Source: Flexifilum sp963727545 (GTDB taxonomy: Bacteria; Chloroflexota; Anaerolineae; Aggregatilineales; Phototrophicaceae). From it: a DNA stretch of 64,000 bases. Both the position numbers and the translations under genes were made by a program. The notes under the pieces are model-generated. The model saw only the letters and a program-made list of their open reading frames with translations, searched no databases and had not been told where the DNA came from. The stretch lies in the NCBI GenBank assembly GCA_963727545.1, contig CAVSGS010000010.1:1-64000 (forward strand), given 5' to 3'. Positions 27,105 to 36,688 of this stretch are shown here, piece after piece (the stretch's first letter is position 1; every line of letters begins with the position of its first letter).

Positions 27105-28395
27105 ATTTGACTTCAGGAAAAGTCGAAGGCGTTACGACGCAGGCGTCGCCATCAGCTTCGCTGTGGATGTTGTCGATGCCCGCCTGAATGGTGTCATAGG
27201 CTGCCTGACGAGCTTGGTCAGGCGTCTCGCCACCGGCGCTCACCGCGGTGATCGCGTCCGCCATCGGCGTCCAGAACTGACCGAGTTCGGTGCGGTTCGG
27301 GAACGGCGTGCCCAGCGCGAATTGATCGGCGAACACTTGCAGGTTCGGGTCGTCAACCGTGACGTTGGGGTTCACCGGCAGCAAACCACCCTGCTTGGCG
27401 GCAATCGTCTGACCTTCAACGCTGGTCACGAACTTCGCCCATTCGATGAAAGCGGCGGTCTTGGCATCGTCGGCATTGGCGTTCAGATAGAAGCCATCGC
27501 CCTGAGCGAACAGCGCCGGAACGTTGCCATTGTCGAGCTTCGGCATCACCGAGACACCGAGGTCCTCACCCAGATCGCTTTCGAACTGCGCCAAGTTCCA
27601 AATGCCGTCATAAACCATCGCCACCGTACCCTGCTGGAAACCGGGGTTCGGCGAGGAGCCGTCGATCACGACACCGCTCGCCGGGTCGAGGCTGAGGTTG
27701 TACATGTCCTGATGGAACTGGAGATAAGCATCCATCGCGTCCGCGCCGGGGGTGCCGGTCGCAAAGTCGGCATTGCCGTTGGCGTCCATCAACTGACCAC
27801 CGAGTGAGTACAGGAAGCCTGCGCTGTGGAAGAAGCCGTTCTGGAACGCCAGACCGGTGACGGTATCGTCGTCGCCGTGAACCTGCTTGGCGATGTCGAG
27901 CACGTCTTGCCAAGTCGCGGGTGCATCCGGCACCAGCGCCTTGTTATAGAAGAACGCCAGCGTCTTGGCGCTGTACGGGACACCGTACAGACCACCGCTG
28001 AATTCGAACAGACCCCAGCCGGTATCGCTCGCCTGCGCGCGCAGCGCATCGTCGACACTCCCGCTGATGTCCTTGATCAACCCGGCAGTCGCCCACGGTC
28101 CGGTGTGGTCATTCGCCGTGATAATCATGTCGGGACCTTCGCCCGCGCCCGCCGCCGCGACATAGCTGTCGTTGAGCGAAGCATCCGGCGTGTAAACCTG
28201 ATCGACCGTAATGTTCGGATTCGCCGCTTGGAAGGCGTCAATCAGCGCCAGCAGCGCATCGCCTTCAGCGTCCTGCTTCGAATGCCAAAGCACAAGGTTA
28301 ACCGTGTCGGCTTGTGCCCCCACGCCAGCCATCGGCGCAATCATCAGGGCGAGCAGCGCCGCAATAAGTAAGTACTTCCCATTGAAAATCTTCAT
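27103..28395 (-). CDS. Extracellular sugar-binding protein, family 1 (MalE-like)
   Basis: A 430-residue exported binding protein with a type I signal peptide (hydrophobic core ALLALMIAPMAGVGA, cleavage near QAD). The family 1 features are clear: LVLWHS at the start, AGAGEGPDMIITANDHTGPWA, YGVPYSAKTLAFFYNK, and FQQGTVAMVYDGIWNLAQF. It captures an oligosaccharide outside the cell for the two permeases. The ATG at 28395 is preceded by GAGGAGC. A sigma70-like promoter lies ~100 bases upstream. The ligand is unknown; maltose is only the best-known member of this family. Confidence 0.9.
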   Translation of the reverse strand: MKIFNGKYLLIAALLALMIAPMAGVGAQADTVNLVLWHSKQDAEGDALLALIDAFQAANPNITVDQVYTPDASLNDSYVAAAGAGEGPDMIITANDHTGPWATAGLIKDISGSVDDALRAQASDTGWGLFEFSGGLYGVPYSAKTLAFFYNKALVPDAPATWQDVLDIAKQVHGDDDTVTGLAFQNGFFHSAGFLYSLGGQLMDANGNADFATGTPGADAMDAYLQFHQDMYNLSLDPASGVVIDGSSPNPGFQQGTVAMVYDGIWNLAQFESDLGEDLGVSVMPKLDNGNVPALFAQGDGFYLNANADDAKTAAFIEWAKFVTSVEGQTIAAKQGGLLPVNPNVTVDDPNLQVFADQFALGTPFPNRTELGQFWTPMADAITAVSAGGETPDQARQAAYDTIQAGIDNIHSEADGDACVVTPSTFPEVK

Positions 28396-28491
28396 TCAAG
28401 TTGCTCCTCACGCTTGTTTAGGGAAACAGCATCGCATTTCAATTCACATGCACGCAGCCTACAGACGCAATGTAACTGTAGACACACTAGC

Positions 28492-28519
28492 ATCATAGCG
28501 AATTTTGGTGATTACACAA
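28492..28519 (-). promoter_or_regulatory. Sigma70-like promoter of the sugar importer operon
   Basis: On the minus strand: TTGTGT, 16 bases, TATGAT, ending about 97 bases before the ATG of the binding-protein gene. The long leader could hold regulator sites, none of which I can name. Confidence 0.4.
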
Positions 28520-28562
28520 GCCGACTTAATGCAATTTATATAGACATATTGACCAAAAATGA

Positions 28563-29144
28563 TCAGTGCGTCAGCGTATTCTCATGGATTTCCAAGTCTG
28601 TCCACGCACCTCGCGCCGAAACGACGTGTAAGGCGAGCAGCCAATCCATCAGATAGCTATAGAGGTAATCCGCCAGCCGCACGTCGGCGCGGAGCTGCGC
28701 CGCTGTATCGCGCGCTTCTTTAAGCTCGGCGGAGAGGGAGGCACGACGCTCATCGGTCAAGCGAAGGTCGTCGCAGCCGATCGCACGCAAAAAATCGTCT
28801 AACTTGCCCCATGGGTATTCCAGCAGGTCAGTTGGCACAAACAGGGTCGGGACGATCCCGTACTGATCCAGCGTCCAGCGCACCTGATCGCAGACCTCGA
28901 AATGCCGTTGACGCAGCGTTAGCAAGCGCTGATGCACGTCCTCCGCGACCTGACTCAGCAGTTCCAGCGGCGGGAGTTCTTGCGCAATCTGCCGTTCGAG
29001 GAAACGCTCCAGATGCTCCGGTTTGCGCTCCGTCAGGCAGCGATCAAACAAATCGAGCGCTTCGAGCCGCAGCGTTTGGAACGCCGCCAGCGAAAACCAA
29101 CCGGCATCGTCAGAATCGTGCTGGATCACGACTTTTCGGGACAT
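28563..29144 (-). CDS. Unrecognised helical cytoplasmic protein
   Basis: A 193-residue protein with no signal peptide or membrane helix. It is rich in Leu/Glu/Arg, with long predicted helices (LLTLRQRHFEVCDQVRWTLDQYG; then LSAELKEARDTAAQLRADVRLADYLYSYLMDWL). I do not recognise the family. The ATG at 29144 follows GAGGCGG and overlaps the end of the DUF971 gene by 19 bases, so they are coupled. Confidence 0.6.
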   Translation of the reverse strand: MSRKVVIQHDSDDAGWFSLAAFQTLRLEALDLFDRCLTERKPEHLERFLERQIAQELPPLELLSQVAEDVHQRLLTLRQRHFEVCDQVRWTLDQYGIVPTLFVPTDLLEYPWGKLDDFLRAIGCDDLRLTDERRASLSAELKEARDTAAQLRADVRLADYLYSYLMDWLLALHVVSARGAWTDLEIHENTLTH

Positions 29145-29473
29145 AGCCGCCTCAGATAATCCCACGTATAGATACCACTGTCATGCCCATCATCCCAGAT
29201 CGGCTGAATGGCATAGTTGCCAACCTGCTGCAGCGCTTCCACTCGATACGAGCGCGCTGGCGTCAAAGTCAGGGTCAGCAAGTCCTTGGGATCGTGCGCG
29301 CGCCCCATATTCTCGTGACCGCCACGGCATTCGGCGCACGGACAAGCTTCACGAAGCTGCGGCAGCGGATAGTGACAGACCAAATCGTCCATCCAAGTGA
29401 TTTCGAGGTAGCCTTCAGTACGGTTCAGCGTAATCGCTTTGGGTTTAATCCCCAACATTATGGACTCATTCAT
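29126..29473 (-). CDS. DUF971 (GBBH-like N-terminal domain) protein
   Basis: About 115 residues. It matches the DUF971/GBBH-like domain: ITWMDDLVCHYPLPQLREACPCAECRGG in two stretches, with the conserved CxxCR element, and a C-terminal IYTWDYLRRLC. Such domains are often near Fe-S carriers; the function is unresolved. The start is uncertain: ATG at 29473 gives a normal length, and an ATG at 29500 is in frame. It is translationally coupled to the downstream helical protein. Confidence 0.78.
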   Translation of the reverse strand: MNESIMLGIKPKAITLNRTEGYLEITWMDDLVCHYPLPQLREACPCAECRGGHENMGRAHDPKDLLTLTLTPARSYRVEALQQVGNYAIQPIWDDGHDSGIYTWDYLRRLCPEKS

Positions 29474-29644
29474 CTCGCATTTGTGCTCATTAACAACCAT
29501 TTTAACACGCTAAGCGTCGTCGACTGGATTAAGCTTGGGCGCTTTCCATACGCCTTGCATCTGCTTTAGCGTCTGCTACAATCGGTGCTCGGCTATCACG
29601 TGGGACAGACTTATATTTCGGTCGTCCTGAATTTGGAGATACCT

Positions 29645-30406
29645 ATGCGATTTCGCTTAATCTTGGGATTTCTTCTGCTGGTCACCGTGATCACGGCGTG
29701 TCAGGGTCCCCCTCCGACGGTGATCTACATCGTCGTCTCGCCGACACCGGAGACGACCCTTGCTGCCGGGACCGAAGCAGTTGTCCCCGACGGCATGACG
29801 GCAGAAGCCACGGCGACGGAATTAGCGCCGACGAACACTGAAGCTCAGCTTCCGACGGCAACTTCGCCCGAGACCGCACTCGAAACACTCTCGACCTCGA
29901 CGCCCGCGCCGACCGCGACTATCAACCTGACAAACACACCGGCACCCACCGATTTACCTCCGAATTTCCCAACGCCGCTGGTCCAACCGATCCAAGTAGC
30001 GGAGCAGTTGTTCGAGCACGGGCGGATGTTCTGGCTGCAACCGACGGATCAAATCTGGGTGCTCAAGATCACCGGCGAAGGTCATGGCACGTGGCAAATC
30101 TATCAGAACGACTTCAAGGACGGCGAACCGGAATCCGATCCGAGCCTCGTTCCCCCCGAAGGGCGCTATCAACCGGTACGCGGCTTCGGCAAGCTCTGGC
30201 GCGAGTCCGGCAATTTGCGCCAAGAACTCGGTTGGGGTGTGACGCCGGAATTCGGCTACGTCAGCAACTATGAATACCATGCCGGCGGCTCGGTCGATGC
30301 CAACGGCAACTATACGCCCGGTCCCGGCTATCACATCTTGTACAGTCTCGCGGGCGAGAAGTTCCGCTTCAACGAAGCCGACAGCACTTGGCAGCTCGGC
30401 AATTAA
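29645..30406 (+). CDS. Lipoprotein of unknown function
   Basis: A 253-residue lipoprotein with a clear lipobox (VITAC) ending near residue 19, followed by a Thr/Pro/Ala-rich spacer (to ~110) and a folded C-terminal domain with Trp-rich beta features (FWLQPTDQIWVLKI, GTWQIYQ, GFGKLWRES, ELGWGVTPEF). The family is not recognised. The ATG follows GGAGAT. It is monocistronic; a palindromic repeat follows the stop. Confidence 0.72.
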   Translation: MRFRLILGFLLLVTVITACQGPPPTVIYIVVSPTPETTLAAGTEAVVPDGMTAEATATELAPTNTEAQLPTATSPETALETLSTSTPAPTATINLTNTPAPTDLPPNFPTPLVQPIQVAEQLFEHGRMFWLQPTDQIWVLKITGEGHGTWQIYQNDFKDGEPESDPSLVPPEGRYQPVRGFGKLWRESGNLRQELGWGVTPEFGYVSNYEYHAGGSVDANGNYTPGPGYHILYSLAGEKFRFNEADSTWQLGN

Positions 30407-30420
30407 GGTAGAGTGCTTTC

Positions 30421-30448
30421 GCAGGGGCGCAGCGCGCTGCGCCCCTAC
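30421..30448. repeat. GCAGGGGCGC palindrome (family 1 copy)
   Basis: 28-bp perfect or near-perfect inverted repeat between the lipoprotein and glycosidase genes; ends GCGCCCCTAC. Confidence 0.65.
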
Positions 30449-30488
30449 AATAACATTCGGTAATCCACCCTAAGCCTCGGAGCAGCGC

Positions 30489-32864
30489 ATGAGTCGGTGG
30501 CAGCTTAGCATTGATGATCCCTTTGCGGCACAGCTAGCCGCCGACGCACGCCTCAGCGAAACTGACTACACCGACGATCAAATCTGGGAATTGGCACTCG
30601 GCACCATCGGCAGCCCCGCGCTCGCCCTGCAAACCAATTATGGCGGGCGCGTCGGGCTTGCCAGCCTTGTTCCGATGTGGCGCATCGACAATCGCCCGAT
30701 CTACCAGTACCAAGCCTATACAACGCCCCCGGAGATCCATGACTTCGCGCCCGCTTACGTCGAGGTCGCGGCGCGTCTGACGCCGACGCTCGCTTTACGC
30801 GCCGAGTTTTGGGTCATCGAGTCGCACGCCGTCGGCGCGCGCTTCACGCTCAAGAACAGCGGTAAAGCGGTCACTGTCGGGGTCGATCTGGTCGGCTTCT
30901 TGGCGGCGCAGGGGAAGGAACTCAAGCCCACGCTGCTGTCGATCGCCAATGGTCGGCAGGCGTTGAGCTTCGGCAAGCTGCCGCATCTCAGCCCCGTGAT
31001 CGTCCTCGAAGGCGCAGCGAACGGCTCCGGCAATACGCTCCACGCCGAACTGTCGGTCGCCGCGCGCGGTCAAGCGGTGATTCGCTGGGTTCACGCCGGG
31101 CTGCCGACTCCCCAAGAGTCGCTGGCGCTGGCGCAGCAGCACTTAGCGCAGCCATGGGACGCGCCGGTACGTCGCATCGACCGAGCCGCCGCTGCCATCC
31201 CCATCATCGAGACCGGCAGCACCGATCTCGACGCCGCGATTGCCTTCAGCTACCAGCAGTTGATCCAGTCTTTTCTCAAACCGACCGCCAGCCTCCCTTA
31301 TGCGTCGATCGTCGGGACGCGCCAGCCCGGTTTCGGCTACAGCCCCCGCCGCGACGGAACCGATCACCCGCGCAGTTGGAGTGGTCAAAATCCACTGCTG
31401 GCGTATCTCGCCGCGCTCGCCGTCGCCCCCGTCGATCACGAACTGGCGGAGGGCGTCGTCCGCAACTATCTCGCCGTTCAGCGCAGTGACGGCTGGATCG
31501 ACTGGAAGCCCGGTCTCGCCGGACAACAGGCGGGCATGCTCTGCCTGCCGATCCTCGCGCGCCTGACGTGGGGTATCTGGCAGTACAGCGAAGACGATGA
31601 CTTCCTGCGCGAGACCTTCCCCGGCTTGCTGCGTTTCTTCGAGCGCTGGCTCGCCTGCGATGCCGACGGCGACGGCTTCCCGGAATGGTCGAGCGAGGCG
31701 CAGACCGGCTATCCCTTCCTGCCCTCCTTTGCGTTGGGGCTGCCGTGGGGTCAGAACGCCGACATTCGCTATTTCGAGACGCCCGACCTGCTCGCCTATC
31801 TGATCTCTGAGGCGATCAGCCTGCGCGAGATCGCCTACTACTTGCGCCGCGATGACGACGTCCAGCGTCTCGAAACGCACGCCCAAGCGCTCGGCGCGCA
31901 GCTTGACGCGCTCTGGAACGCCGCCGAGGGTCGCTACGTCTACCGTGACCGCGACACTCACTTGACGACCGCCAGCGTCACCGTGCTCGATAACGGGCGC
32001 GCCGACGAGGATCACGTACTGGCGCTGCCACTGACGCCGCCCAACCGCCTGATCGTCGAGATCACCGGCGGCATCGACCGTCCGCCCAAGCTCAAGCTGC
32101 ACCTCAGCGGCTTGGATGCCGACGGCAAGCCGATCACCGAAGCCAGCGAAGACGTCTTGTGGACGAAGAGCCGGGGTGTTTACACCAGCCGCGCCGTCTT
32201 CTCGCAGATCGACCGGCTGCGCGTCGAGGGGCTGGCACGGGTCTATCACGTCAGCGCCAAGACCGTCGCCACCGACGGCTTTGATCTGAATGGACTGCTG
32301 CCGCTGTGGTCGGTCGGCATCGACGCCGACCACGCCGCCGCGCTCGTCCAGCATCTCACCAACCCCGCCGAATTCTGGCGCGCCAACGGCGTTCAGATGC
32401 TCTCCGCCAGCGACCCCCATTACGACCCCGCCCGCGCCGAGGGCAGCGTCGGCATCTGGACTTTCTGGAACACCTTGATCGGCGAAGGCTTGATCGAGTA
32501 CGGGTTTCACGAGTCGGCTGCCGACTTGACGCGACGGCTGCTCAACGCCCAGACGTCCGTACTTCGCGCTACCAAAGCCTTCTCCGAGTTCTACCACGCC
32601 GACGAGCCGCGCGGCTTAGGCGAGCGCGGCAGCAGCTTCGGCATCGCGCCGCTGCACCTTCTATTGCGCGTGTTCGGCGTGCGCATCGTCTCCAAGACGC
32701 GCGTCTGGACGGGCGGCGCTTTCAACTGGGGCGATCCTGTGACCGTCACCCACTACGGCGTGACCGTGCACCGCTCGGCGCAAGGGACGGAGATTCGTTT
32801 TCCGTCCGGTGAGACGGTAAATTTAGCGCCGGATGCGCCTTGGCAAGAAGTGAAAAGCAAGTAA
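30489..32864 (+). CDS. Six-hairpin (alpha/alpha)6 glycoside hydrolase-like protein
   Basis: A 791-residue protein. The N-terminal ~240 residues are beta-rich. From ~245 the sequence has the six-hairpin glycosidase layout seen in trehalase, glycogen-debranching and GH63-like enzymes: SYQQLIQSFL, GFGYSPRRDGTDHPRSWSGQ, FPGLLRFFERWL, DADGDGFPEW, FETPDLLAYL, and later EYGFHESAADLTRRLL. A beta domain interrupts it near residues 500-580. No signal peptide. The substrate is not readable. The sensor kinase gene starts six bases after the stop. Confidence 0.7.
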   Translation: MSRWQLSIDDPFAAQLAADARLSETDYTDDQIWELALGTIGSPALALQTNYGGRVGLASLVPMWRIDNRPIYQYQAYTTPPEIHDFAPAYVEVAARLTPTLALRAEFWVIESHAVGARFTLKNSGKAVTVGVDLVGFLAAQGKELKPTLLSIANGRQALSFGKLPHLSPVIVLEGAANGSGNTLHAELSVAARGQAVIRWVHAGLPTPQESLALAQQHLAQPWDAPVRRIDRAAAAIPIIETGSTDLDAAIAFSYQQLIQSFLKPTASLPYASIVGTRQPGFGYSPRRDGTDHPRSWSGQNPLLAYLAALAVAPVDHELAEGVVRNYLAVQRSDGWIDWKPGLAGQQAGMLCLPILARLTWGIWQYSEDDDFLRETFPGLLRFFERWLACDADGDGFPEWSSEAQTGYPFLPSFALGLPWGQNADIRYFETPDLLAYLISEAISLREIAYYLRRDDDVQRLETHAQALGAQLDALWNAAEGRYVYRDRDTHLTTASVTVLDNGRADEDHVLALPLTPPNRLIVEITGGIDRPPKLKLHLSGLDADGKPITEASEDVLWTKSRGVYTSRAVFSQIDRLRVEGLARVYHVSAKTVATDGFDLNGLLPLWSVGIDADHAAALVQHLTNPAEFWRANGVQMLSASDPHYDPARAEGSVGIWTFWNTLIGEGLIEYGFHESAADLTRRLLNAQTSVLRATKAFSEFYHADEPRGLGERGSSFGIAPLHLLLRVFGVRIVSKTRVWTGGAFNWGDPVTVTHYGVTVHRSAQGTEIRFPSGETVNLAPDAPWQEVKSK

Positions 32865-32869
32865 TCCCC

Positions 32870-33892
32870 ATGAGCAGCTCGTGGCTGTCCGAATCACTGT
32901 CTCAATTTATCTTTTCGAGCACGACCAACGGCATTTTGATTGCCGACGTGAAGGGCGTGCTTCAACAGGTCAACCCGGCGGCGGCTGCCCTCTTGAGCAC
33001 CAGCGTCAGCGATCTGGTGGGTCAAGCGGTAGTGACCGTTTTCGCCACGAATTCCGCTCTGCTCAACCTGTTCACACTGCCGGATGCGTGCTGTAGTCTG
33101 GTCGAACTCCCCGATCAGCGCCGCGCCAACGGCGTCGCCGCGACCGTCGGCGGCGATCAGCGGATCGTCCTGCTGCAAGACGTAAGCAACCAGAGCGATC
33201 TGGTCGCCTTGCGCGAAGCCTTTGTCGCGACACTGGCGCACGACCTCCGCAATCCAATTGCCGCCTTGATCGGTTACGCCGACCTGCTCAATGAGACCGG
33301 CGAACTCAACGACGACCAACGCCATTTCGTCGACCGGCTCAATCAGACCGCCGTCAAGCTGCACGACCTCACCGCCGAACTGATCGACCTCTCGTGGCTT
33401 GAAGCCGGGCTGCCGATCAGCACGGTCAGTGTCTCGCTGCGCGCGTCGATTGAAGGCGCAATCGCCATCCTGACCGCTGCCGCGCGCAACCGGCAAATCA
33501 GCATCGTTACTGAGCTTCAAGACCCGCTCCCGCTGGTCACCGGCGATCCTGATCGGCTGCAGCTCGCGATCACCAAGCTGCTCGATAATGCGATCGTCTA
33601 CAGCGCGACCGGTCGAGTGGTCACCATCCGCGCCCGGAGCGACGAACAATCCATCTACTGCTCGGTCACCGATCAGGGGATCGGCATTGCGCCCGACGAT
33701 CTCGAACTGGTCTTCGACCGGCTCTATCGCTCGCGCAGTGAGACGGTGCAGCAGATCCCCGGCGGCGGGCTGGGGCTGACCATCGCTCAGCGGATCGTGA
33801 CTCGTCACGGCGGCACGATTTGGGCGGAAAGCGAACTCGGCAGCGGCACGACGGTCACTTTCAAGCTGCCGGTGGTCGCAGCCGATGCGTAA
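32870..33892 (+). CDS. PAS-containing sensor histidine kinase
   Basis: A 340-residue cytoplasmic kinase. PAS-like N-terminus (NGILIADVKGVLQQVNPAAAALL, residues ~18-40), HisKA box (LAHDLRNPIAALIGYADLL), and HATPase motifs (DNAIVYSATGRVV, DQGIGIAPDDL, GGLGLTIAQRIV). The ATG at 32870 is preferred over the in-frame 32840 because it follows the glycosidase stop. It overlaps the start of thrB by eight bases. No regulator gene lies beside it. Confidence 0.85.
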   Translation: MSSSWLSESLSQFIFSSTTNGILIADVKGVLQQVNPAAAALLSTSVSDLVGQAVVTVFATNSALLNLFTLPDACCSLVELPDQRRANGVAATVGGDQRIVLLQDVSNQSDLVALREAFVATLAHDLRNPIAALIGYADLLNETGELNDDQRHFVDRLNQTAVKLHDLTAELIDLSWLEAGLPISTVSVSLRASIEGAIAILTAAARNRQISIVTELQDPLPLVTGDPDRLQLAITKLLDNAIVYSATGRVVTIRARSDEQSIYCSVTDQGIGIAPDDLELVFDRLYRSRSETVQQIPGGGLGLTIAQRIVTRHGGTIWAESELGSGTTVTFKLPVVAADA

Positions 33893-34784
33893 GGTCAAGG
33901 TCACCCTCCCGGCGACGGTCACCGACTTCGGGGTCGGGCTGCACGGCTTGGGCTTGGCGCTAGCGCTCCACGTCACCGTCGAAATGGTCGAACGCAGCGA
34001 TGACCAATTCGTCGTCGAGACTTCCGGCGAGGGTGCGGGGCAGTACAGCACCGGCTTGCGCCATCCGGTCATCTTGGGCTTAGCACGGGTCTTCCAACAG
34101 CTTGAGCGCGCCCCGACCGGCGTGACTGTGCGCGTGGACAGCCGCGTCCCACCCGCCAGCGGACTAGGCGTTGAAGCCGCCTTCCAGATCGCCGGGATCG
34201 TCGGCGCGAACAACCTCTTCGGCGGCGTGCTCGCGCGCGATGCGGTGCAGACGCTCGCTGCCCAACTCACCCGCCCCGATCACGCGGTTACCGCCCTGCT
34301 CGGCGGATTGACCACCAGCCTAATGGACGACGATCACCTGATCCAGCGCAGCCTGCCGGTAGCTGCCTTTCAAGTCGTCGTCGCCGTCCCCCAGTTGGAT
34401 GAGTACATACCACCAGCGCTGACCGGTCGCATTGACGTCGATGACGCCCTGTACGACCTCAGTCGTTTACCGCTGTTGATCGAGGCGCTCCGCTCCGGCG
34501 ATCACGATCTGCTTGCCCACAGCCTCGACGATCGCCTACTTGCCCCACTGCTTCAACGCGCCATCCCCGGCTTCGATCATGTCGTCACGGTCGCCAAACG
34601 CAACGGCGCGAGCGCGGTCGCCGTCAGCGGCGGCGGTCCTGCCTTGATCGCCTTCGCTCGTTCGCAGCCGCAGCCCCTCGCCGAAGCGATCACCGCCGCT
34701 TTCGCCGCCGCCGGCATCGACGTGCGGACGTGGATCGTCCCGGTGGACCGACAAGGTGTTGTACTCAGCCTCGCGCAGTCGTAG
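33885..34784 (+). CDS. thrB: Homoserine kinase (GHMP family), variant ATP loop
   Basis: A 299-residue GHMP kinase that phosphorylates homoserine with ATP in threonine biosynthesis. It has the N-terminal PATVTDFGVG, a family-like LHGLGLAL, and SGGGPALIAF near the C-terminus (the third GHMP motif). The second motif reads PPASGLGVEAA, whereas the family has PxxxGLGSSAA; the normally conserved Ser pair is Val-Glu here. The ATG overlaps the upstream kinase stop. A variant specificity or reduced activity is possible. Confidence 0.8.
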   Translation: MRKVKVTLPATVTDFGVGLHGLGLALALHVTVEMVERSDDQFVVETSGEGAGQYSTGLRHPVILGLARVFQQLERAPTGVTVRVDSRVPPASGLGVEAAFQIAGIVGANNLFGGVLARDAVQTLAAQLTRPDHAVTALLGGLTTSLMDDDHLIQRSLPVAAFQVVVAVPQLDEYIPPALTGRIDVDDALYDLSRLPLLIEALRSGDHDLLAHSLDDRLLAPLLQRAIPGFDHVVTVAKRNGASAVAVSGGGPALIAFARSQPQPLAEAITAAFAAAGIDVRTWIVPVDRQGVVLSLAQS

Positions 34785-34789
34785 AATAC

Positions 34790-34805
34790 GTGTGAAATTT
34801 CACAC
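34790..34805. promoter_or_regulatory. Perfect 16-bp palindrome upstream of the ABC exporter
   Basis: GTGTGAAATTTCACAC, 24 bases before the ATG of the ABC exporter. It is a strong candidate dimeric-repressor operator; no matching regulator gene is adjacent. Confidence 0.55.
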
Positions 34806-34828
34806 AAATCAGACGAAAAGATACGATC

Positions 34829-36673
34829 ATGATGTTCATGAGACGGCGCGGCGGCAAGTCGCGTGAGAACCCGTCCGGCGAAACGCCTGACGTTCCGGTC
34901 AAGTGGGGTCGGCTGATCGGCTACCTACGCCCCTATTGGAAACGGCTTGCCGTAGCCTTCGTGGCGCTGCTGCTCAGCGCGGCGCTGAGTCTGGTCTTCC
35001 CGGCGGTGATTCAGCAGGTGGTCGATTCGGTGCTGGTTTCGAAAGACGCCCAACTGCTCAACACGATCACGGTGCTGCTGCTCGGCGTCTTCTTGCTCCG
35101 CTCGCTGACCTCGCTGGTACAGACTTACAACGTCAACCTCGTCGGCGAAAAGGTCGTCTTTGACCTGCGGCTGGAACTCTACGCGCACCTGCAAGAACTC
35201 TCGCTCGGCTTCTACTCGACCCGGCGCGTCGGCGAACTGGTCTCGCGCCTCTCCAGCGACGTGACCATGATTCGCAGCGGCTTGACCAGCAACGTCAATA
35301 ACCTGCTGCAGCAGTTGTTAATCGCGGTCGGCTCGCTGATCATCATGATTGTGATCAACTGGCGGCTGACCGCCTTCACCATCGTGTTGATCCCGATCAT
35401 CGCGGTGCTGACCACGCTGTTCGGGCGCGTGCTGCGCCGTTCCAGCACCGAAGCGCAGGACGAGATCGCCGGGGCGATCACCGTCGCCAGCGAGGTCATG
35501 CAGTCGATCCGCGAGGTCAAGAGCTTCACCCGCGAACCCTACGAGTTAGAGCGCTTCAAGACCTCGATCACCCGCGCCCTCAACGTCGCCATTCGCATTC
35601 TCCGCTACCGCTCGCTGCTGGGACCGCTGGTGACCTTCATCGGCTTCGGCGCGATTGCCGGGATCCTCTGGTTCGGCGGGCGCGAGGCGCTGGCGGGTCG
35701 GCTGACCGGCGGCGAGTTGATCTCCTACCTGATCTACGCCATGACCATCGCCGGAAGTCTGGCATCGCTGATGAGCCTCTACACCCAGTTTCAGGAGGCG
35801 GTCGGCGCGACCAAGCGCGTTTTCGAAATCCTCGACACCCATCCGGCGATCACCGACGCACCCGACGCCACCCAATTCGACCGCGTTGACGGACGCATCA
35901 ACTTCGACCACGTCGCTTTCAGCTACGAGGAACGGCAGGAAGTCCTGCACGACATCAATCTCGACGTCGCCCCCGGCGAGATCGTCGCCCTCGTCGGTCC
36001 CAGCGGCGCGGGCAAGAGCACGATCTTCAACCTGATCCCGCGCTTCTACGACCCGACCAGCGGCAGCGTCAGCATCGACGGCGTTGACCTGCGCCACGTG
36101 ACCCAAAAGAGCGTCCGCGACCAGATCGCCGTCGTGCCGCAGGAAACGCTGCTGTTCGGCGGCACGATCTACGAGAACATCCGCTACGGGCGGCTGGAAG
36201 CGACCGAAGCCGAGATCATCGACGCCGCCCGCGCCGCCAACGCCCACGACTTCATCGTCGATTTGCCCGACGGCTACCAGACCGTCGTCGGCGAGCGCGG
36301 CATTCGCTTGAGCGGCGGGCAGCGCCAGCGCGTCGCCATCGCCCGCGCGCTGCTCAAAGACCCGCGCATCCTGCTGCTCGACGAAGCGACCTCCAGCCTC
36401 GACAGCGAAAGCGAGCACGAGGTACAGGACGCGCTCGGTCGGCTGATGCAGGGGCGCACCACCGTGATCATCGCCCACCGTTTGAGCACCGTGCGCATCG
36501 CCCACCGCATCGCCGTGTTGGAAAAAGGCAGCCTGATCGAACTCGGCTCGCACGAGGAATTGATGGCGCAAGCCGGTTTGTACGCCCACCTCTACGAGAT
36601 GCAGTTCCGCGACGAAACGACCGACGTCGAAGCGGAAGCCAACGCGGTCGAAGTGTCCGAGTCACACCTTTAG
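34829..36673 (+). CDS. MsbA/LmrA-type ABC exporter
   Basis: A 614-residue half-transporter: six membrane helices in residues ~30-320, then an ATPase with Walker A GPSGAGKST, signature LSGGQRQRVAIARAL, Walker B ILLLDEATSSLD and an H-loop IAHRLS. Such exporters move lipids, drugs or peptides outwards as dimers. The Gln-loop and D-loop look normal. A perfect 16-bp palindrome precedes it. The epimerase gene starts 15 bases after the stop. Confidence 0.92.
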   Translation: MMFMRRRGGKSRENPSGETPDVPVKWGRLIGYLRPYWKRLAVAFVALLLSAALSLVFPAVIQQVVDSVLVSKDAQLLNTITVLLLGVFLLRSLTSLVQTYNVNLVGEKVVFDLRLELYAHLQELSLGFYSTRRVGELVSRLSSDVTMIRSGLTSNVNNLLQQLLIAVGSLIIMIVINWRLTAFTIVLIPIIAVLTTLFGRVLRRSSTEAQDEIAGAITVASEVMQSIREVKSFTREPYELERFKTSITRALNVAIRILRYRSLLGPLVTFIGFGAIAGILWFGGREALAGRLTGGELISYLIYAMTIAGSLASLMSLYTQFQEAVGATKRVFEILDTHPAITDAPDATQFDRVDGRINFDHVAFSYEERQEVLHDINLDVAPGEIVALVGPSGAGKSTIFNLIPRFYDPTSGSVSIDGVDLRHVTQKSVRDQIAVVPQETLLFGGTIYENIRYGRLEATEAEIIDAARAANAHDFIVDLPDGYQTVVGERGIRLSGGQRQRVAIARALLKDPRILLLDEATSSLDSESEHEVQDALGRLMQGRTTVIIAHRLSTVRIAHRIAVLEKGSLIELGSHEELMAQAGLYAHLYEMQFRDETTDVEAEANAVEVSESHL

Positions 36674-36688
36674 ACAAGCGAGCAGCCG

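Noticed and set aside
31143..32597. 484-residue minus-strand frame in the glycosidase
   Set aside because: Shadow; the forward frame has clear glycosidase motifs.
34790..34805. Site read as a CRP box
   Set aside because: CRP needs six bases between TGTGA and TCACA; here there are four. Reported only as an unassigned operator.
35546..36589. 347-residue minus-strand frame in the ABC exporter
   Set aside because: Antisense of a clear ABC transporter.
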